Of a stretch of 9,409 nt of DNA, positions 6,393 to 9,409 are shown one piece after another (the first letter of the stretch is position 1; every line of letters starts with the position of its first letter). A program made the position numbers and the translations under genes. The stretch covers positions 1 to 9,409 of the forward strand of contig UQVK01000124.1 in assembly GCA_900544445.1 (NCBI GenBank), read 5' to 3'. This DNA is from an uncultured Lachnospiraceae bacterium (GTDB lineage Bacteria > Bacillota > Clostridia > Lachnospirales > Lachnospiraceae). The notes beneath the pieces were generated by a model, which worked only from the letters and a program-made list of their open reading frames with translations, made no database searches and was not told the origin of the DNA.

Positions 6393-6418
6393 TATCTGTT
6401 TTGACTGTCTTTTTATGA
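6379..6418. promoter_or_regulatory. Imperfect dyad over the AraC promoter, candidate operator
   Basis: TCATAAAA (6379-6386) and TTTTATGA (6411-6418) are perfect 8-bp inverted arms 24 nt apart, with an inner GTCA (6388-6391) and TGAC (6402-6405) slightly off centre. The dyad covers the predicted -35 and lies just after the GH2 stop. It is AT-rich and lacks a T-run on the minus strand, so an operator is favoured over a terminator, but this is inference. Confidence 0.35.
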
Positions 6419-6426
6419 TCTTCCCT

Positions 6427-8955
6427 TCAACAATTCTCCGTTTTCACCACCATCGCTGCATCTGTCGCCGGAGCCGCTTCTACCAGGACCTCTGTCTCTG
6501 GCAGTCCTTCCGCAGTCACGGCAAGACGGATCTCTCCCGGCTCCTTTCCTGCCCGGATGACGGCCAGCGCCCGGCCTTTCCAGGTTGTGCGCCGGCCCGT
6601 CCCATAATTCTCCGGCGTACAGGGATTACCGGAACCAAGGCCCGCCAGGACACCGGATCCTGTTACGGTCACAGACACCTCCCGGTCGTCCCCGGTGACC
6701 GGACGTCCGGCTGCATCCCTCAGTTCAATTTTCACAAAGGCAAGATCCATTCCATCCGCCGCAATCCGCTGCTGCTCGGGAAGAAGGGCGATGCGCTCCG
6801 GCCTTCCTGCGGTCTCCAGCCGGTCCTGCACAGCCCGTTCTCCGTTTCGGAAGGCTGCGGCCTCCAGCGTCCCCGGTTCCCAGGGTATGGTGATGGAAGC
6901 GATGAACCGTTCCGGCGCCGCCTTCCCCACGGACCTGCCATTCAGGAAAAATTCCACCTCATCGCAGTCCCCGTAGGCGTATACGTTGACCGGTTTTCCC
7001 CTGTATTTCTCATCAAAGGTCCAGTCTCTGCCCACATCCTCCCAGTGCCAGCCGGTCCCCCAGAATTCCTGATCCGTATGCTTCGGATGGCGGACATAGA
7101 GATGAACGCCCGCGTCCAGTCCCCAGAGGATTTTATGGTAACAGCCCTGCGGGCGGACGTTCCCATCCAGGTCGATGTCTCCCTGACTGTTGGAAAGCCA
7201 GGGGTACTCTCCCACGAAGTTTCCGTGAAATCTGTCCGGGTCCCATTCCACCCGGCCCACTCCGGCTTCTCCCAGATAGTCCATGGCCGACCAGACAAAA
7301 TCGCCGATGCAGTTATCATGCTCCAGAACCGCCTTCCAGTAATCGTACAGCCAGAACGGATGAATTTCCGTCCCCACGATCACCCGGTCCGGATGCTTCT
7401 TCGCATCCATTCCATACCGTGTCCACATATAATTGTAGCCCGCCAGGTCCAGCTGCTCCCATGCGTTCGCCGTCTGCCGGTCCCAGTAGTCTTCCCCGTC
7501 GATCACGCCCGGTGTTTCCTGAATCATGCCCTGCAGCTGCTCAAAGGTTTTATCCGTAGTCATTCCCAGAATTTCCAGATTCAGCATACTGTGCTGTCCC
7601 ACAGAAACGGGACGGTTGTCCAGGCCTCTGACGCAGGCCGTCAGCTTCTTCAGAATGGCAAGGCCCTGCCTGCTTCCGGTAAATTCCGTGATTTCATTTC
7701 CCACGGTCCAGGCAAAGATGGAGGGATGGTTCCGGTCCCGGCGAACCATGGCGTTCAGATCCCGCTCCCACCATTCGGCAAAAAAGCTGTGGTAATCGTT
7801 TTCCGTTTTTCTTTTTTCCCAGCAGTCAAAAGCCTCCTCCATAACCAGCATTCCCATCCGGTCACAAAGGTTCAGGAATGTAAAGGAAACCGGATTATGA
7901 GCCGTGCGCACCGCGTTGAAGCCCTGTTCCTTCAGAATGGAAATCTTGCGCCTCTCCGCCGCCGGATAGGCGCAGGCGCCGAGGCAGGCGTTGTCATGGT
8001 GGATACAGCCGCCCCGCAGCTTCATGCTTTTTCCGTTCAGGCGCATGCCTCTCTTCGCGTCGAATTCCAGCGTACGGACGCCAAATTCCTGCACATGACG
8101 GTCGATTTCCCTTCCGTCCTGCTCCACGGTCAGAAGCGCCGCGTAAAGAAAGGGCTCTTCCGTATCCCACAGCCGGACGTTTTCAAGCTCCAGCCCCATC
8201 CGTTCCTCCGTCTCCTGTCCAGCACGCGCCATCATACGGATTTCCTTTTCACAGACAAAATTTCCCGCAAAATCCTTTTCCGGCTCCTGGCCGCAGTCCT
8301 GTCGCAGGGAATCCCTTACCGCCGTTCCCACCGCATAGACTCTGGCCCGTACCGTGATTTCCGCGTTACGCTTCTCCCGGCTCGTCACGCCGAAGGTGAT
8401 CCGAAGGCGCGCCCACCGGGCTTTGGGACCATGTTCGGCCGTACCCGTTTCGATTCCCTCCACCTCTTTTGTCTGCACCCGGACGGACCAGGGATGGATA
8501 AAGAGGCTGTTCCCCAGCCAGATCTCCGCCTGCCGGTACAGACCGCCGCCCGTATACCAGCGGGAATTGGGCTGGCAGCAGCGCGTGCCGATTTCCAGAT
8601 GGTTCCGCTCCAGAAGCCAGGGCGTCAGCTCCACGAAAAACGGCGTGTAGCCGTAGGGATTTTTTCCGATGCATTCCGTGTTCAGCATCACCTGGCTGTT
8701 CATGTACGCGCCGTCTATGTAGAGAAATACGTTTTTGTCCCTCCACTCCTCCGGAAGGGAAAAATCCTTCCGATAATAGGCGTTTCCTCCCTCAAAATAG
8801 CCGGTGTAGGCCGCGCCGATGGATTTGGGACTGCGCGGCGTATCCACTATAAAATCGTCCGGCAGGTTTACTTCCTTTTTATCCAGAGCAGGCGTCCGGG
8901 CGATGGGGCCGAAACGTTCTCTCTTCCAGTTGTCTGAAAATGCTGTTTTTTTCAT
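6427..8955 (-). CDS. Glycoside hydrolase family 2, beta-galactosidase type
   Basis: An 842-residue retaining exo-glycosidase, most likely acting on beta-galactosides, although GH2 also includes beta-glucuronidases, beta-mannosidases and arabinopyranosidases. Domains in order: jelly-roll sugar-binding domain (about 1-175, with NPYGYTPF and SRWYTGGGLYR), an immunoglobulin-like domain (about 180-310), and the TIM barrel, opened by RGGCIHHDN (314-322) and FNAVRTAHNP. WTVGNEI gives Glu421 as the acid/base, and VGTEIHPF gives Glu530 as the probable nucleophile. Two C-terminal beta domains follow: one of the DUF4982 type around VNVYAYGDCDEVEFFLNGRS (about 645-715) and one of the GH2 C-terminal type around AFVKIELRDAAGRPV (about 725-835). 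There is no signal peptide, so the enzyme should be cytoplasmic. AAGGAGG (8962-8968) lies 6 nt before the ATG. The start overlaps the GH31 stop as ATGA, implying translational coupling. The opposite-strand frame 6415-8937 is a shadow. Confidence 0.94.
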   Translation of the reverse strand: MKKTAFSDNWKRERFGPIARTPALDKKEVNLPDDFIVDTPRSPKSIGAAYTGYFEGGNAYYRKDFSLPEEWRDKNVFLYIDGAYMNSQVMLNTECIGKNPYGYTPFFVELTPWLLERNHLEIGTRCCQPNSRWYTGGGLYRQAEIWLGNSLFIHPWSVRVQTKEVEGIETGTAEHGPKARWARLRITFGVTSREKRNAEITVRARVYAVGTAVRDSLRQDCGQEPEKDFAGNFVCEKEIRMMARAGQETEERMGLELENVRLWDTEEPFLYAALLTVEQDGREIDRHVQEFGVRTLEFDAKRGMRLNGKSMKLRGGCIHHDNACLGACAYPAAERRKISILKEQGFNAVRTAHNPVSFTFLNLCDRMGMLVMEEAFDCWEKRKTENDYHSFFAEWWERDLNAMVRRDRNHPSIFAWTVGNEITEFTGSRQGLAILKKLTACVRGLDNRPVSVGQHSMLNLEILGMTTDKTFEQLQGMIQETPGVIDGEDYWDRQTANAWEQLDLAGYNYMWTRYGMDAKKHPDRVIVGTEIHPFWLYDYWKAVLEHDNCIGDFVWSAMDYLGEAGVGRVEWDPDRFHGNFVGEYPWLSNSQGDIDLDGNVRPQGCYHKILWGLDAGVHLYVRHPKHTDQEFWGTGWHWEDVGRDWTFDEKYRGKPVNVYAYGDCDEVEFFLNGRSVGKAAPERFIASITIPWEPGTLEAAAFRNGERAVQDRLETAGRPERIALLPEQQRIAADGMDLAFVKIELRDAAGRPVTGDDREVSVTVTGSGVLAGLGSGNPCTPENYGTGRRTTWKGRALAVIRAGKEPGEIRLAVTAEGLPETEVLVEAAPATDAAMVVKTENC

Positions 8956-9409
8956 TGGGGTCCTCCTTCTTTTTTCCGAAACCAGACCAACCGCTCCAGG
9001 GGCGCGTCCACGCTGACCGTGCGGCCGCCCTCCCGGAGCGTTCCGGATTCATCCTCCCAGAGCCCTTCCGGCAGCTTCACCAGACGGCTTCTTTCTCCCT
9101 TTTTCAAAACCGGAGCCGCAAGGATTTCGCTTCCCAGCATGAACTGGTCTGACACCTGCTCCATGCCCTGTCCCGGAAATTCCCAGGCCATATGGCGCAG
9201 GATAGGTTCTCCCGTATGCGCGGCATTTTTTGCAAGCCCCGCGATATACGAACCGAACGATTCGTGCAGCAGCGCCGCCTGCCGGACGATCTCAAACCGC
9301 TCCTCATCCAGGATCCGCCAGGGCGCCGCGGAAAACTGCATCATGGGGCACAGAGCGGCCGCCTGCGCGTAGCGCACCACCAGCTCCCGGTCCAGATGGG
9401 AAGCGTTTT
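8952..9409 (-). CDS. Glycoside hydrolase family 31 (alpha-glucosidase/alpha-xylosidase type), C-terminal part only
   Basis: Only the last 151 codons are in the window; the gene continues past the right edge. The visible protein begins NASHLDRELVVRYAQ and keeps the region after the catalytic barrel of GH31: LCPMMQFSAAPWRIL, HTGEPILRHMAWEFPGQG, SDQFMLGSEILAAPVLKKG and LPEGLWEDE. These correspond to the conserved end of the barrel and the proximal beta domain that follows it. The two catalytic aspartates lie upstream and cannot be checked, so substrate (alpha-glucose, alpha-xylose, alpha-galactose or sulfoquinovose) stays open. The protein ends in KKEGGPQ, and its TGA overlaps the ATG of the GH2 gene, so the pair is translated as one unit. 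The GTG at 9380 is internal, not a start: the frame is open through it to the edge and the family match continues upstream. The operon promoter is therefore outside the window. Confidence 0.88.
   Translation of the reverse strand, partial: NASHLDRELVVRYAQAAALCPMMQFSAAPWRILDEERFEIVRQAALLHESFGSYIAGLAKNAAHTGEPILRHMAWEFPGQGMEQVSDQFMLGSEILAAPVLKKGERSRLVKLPEGLWEDESGTLREGGRTVSVDAPLERLVWFRKKEGGPQ

Noticed and set aside
6415..8937. 840-codon open frame on the plus strand
   Set aside because: Antisense shadow of the GH2 gene. No family motif and no convincing ribosome binding site; the GH2 frame has catalytic motifs and a strong SD.
9104..9380. GTG at 9380 as the start of a small separate gene
   Set aside because: The frame is open past it to the window edge and the GH31 similarity continues upstream, so this is the 3' part of a larger gene.
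1..9409. CRISPR array, tRNA or rRNA genes
   Set aside because: No regularly spaced direct repeats, no cloverleaf with the conserved TTC-containing arm, and no rRNA-like stretch were seen on either strand.

Overview
The window looks like part of a chromosome from a Gram-positive anaerobe of the Clostridia, most likely Lachnospiraceae. This is inferred from the moderately high GC content, strong AGGAGG-type ribosome binding sites, an FKBP/trigger-factor-like lipoprotein, a conserved clostridial membrane-anchored protein of unknown function, and a cytoplasmic glycoside hydrolase cluster with an AraC regulator. No species can be named from the sequence alone.

Left part (1-1721): a minus-strand gene for a secreted FKBP-type prolyl isomerase lipoprotein runs off the left edge. 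It has a recognisable promoter and a leader of about 110 nt. The leader holds an 18-codon upstream ORF that is in frame with the lipoprotein and stops one codon before its ATG. A gene-free stretch follows. Its main feature is a 207-bp element (1381-1587) with 16-bp near-perfect terminal inverted repeats and an interior that folds almost wholly into hairpins; it resembles a MITE or a structured RNA/DNA element. Next come two DnaA-box-like 9-mers and the promoter of the next gene.

Middle part (1722-2902): two plus-strand genes, a 159-residue single-span membrane protein of unknown function and a small nitroreductase-family flavoprotein. A strong intrinsic terminator lies between them and ends only 14 nt before the nitroreductase start codon, so how the second gene is expressed is an open question. 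A long hairpin separates this pair from the convergent cluster to the right.

Right part (2944-9409): a minus-strand carbohydrate-degradation cluster, in transcription order GH31 alpha-glycosidase (partial, cut by the right edge), GH2 beta-galactosidase-type enzyme, AraC-family regulator, GH78 alpha-L-rhamnosidase. The GH31 stop and GH2 start overlap as ATGA, so those two genes are translationally coupled. The AraC gene has a candidate promoter of its own in a 191-nt gap, and the rhamnosidase follows it by 34 nt. The GH2 and GH78 enzymes have no signal peptide, so the cluster probably dismantles imported rhamnose- and galactose-containing oligosaccharides or plant glycosides in the cytoplasm, with the AraC protein sensing a sugar. 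Any transporter would lie outside the window.
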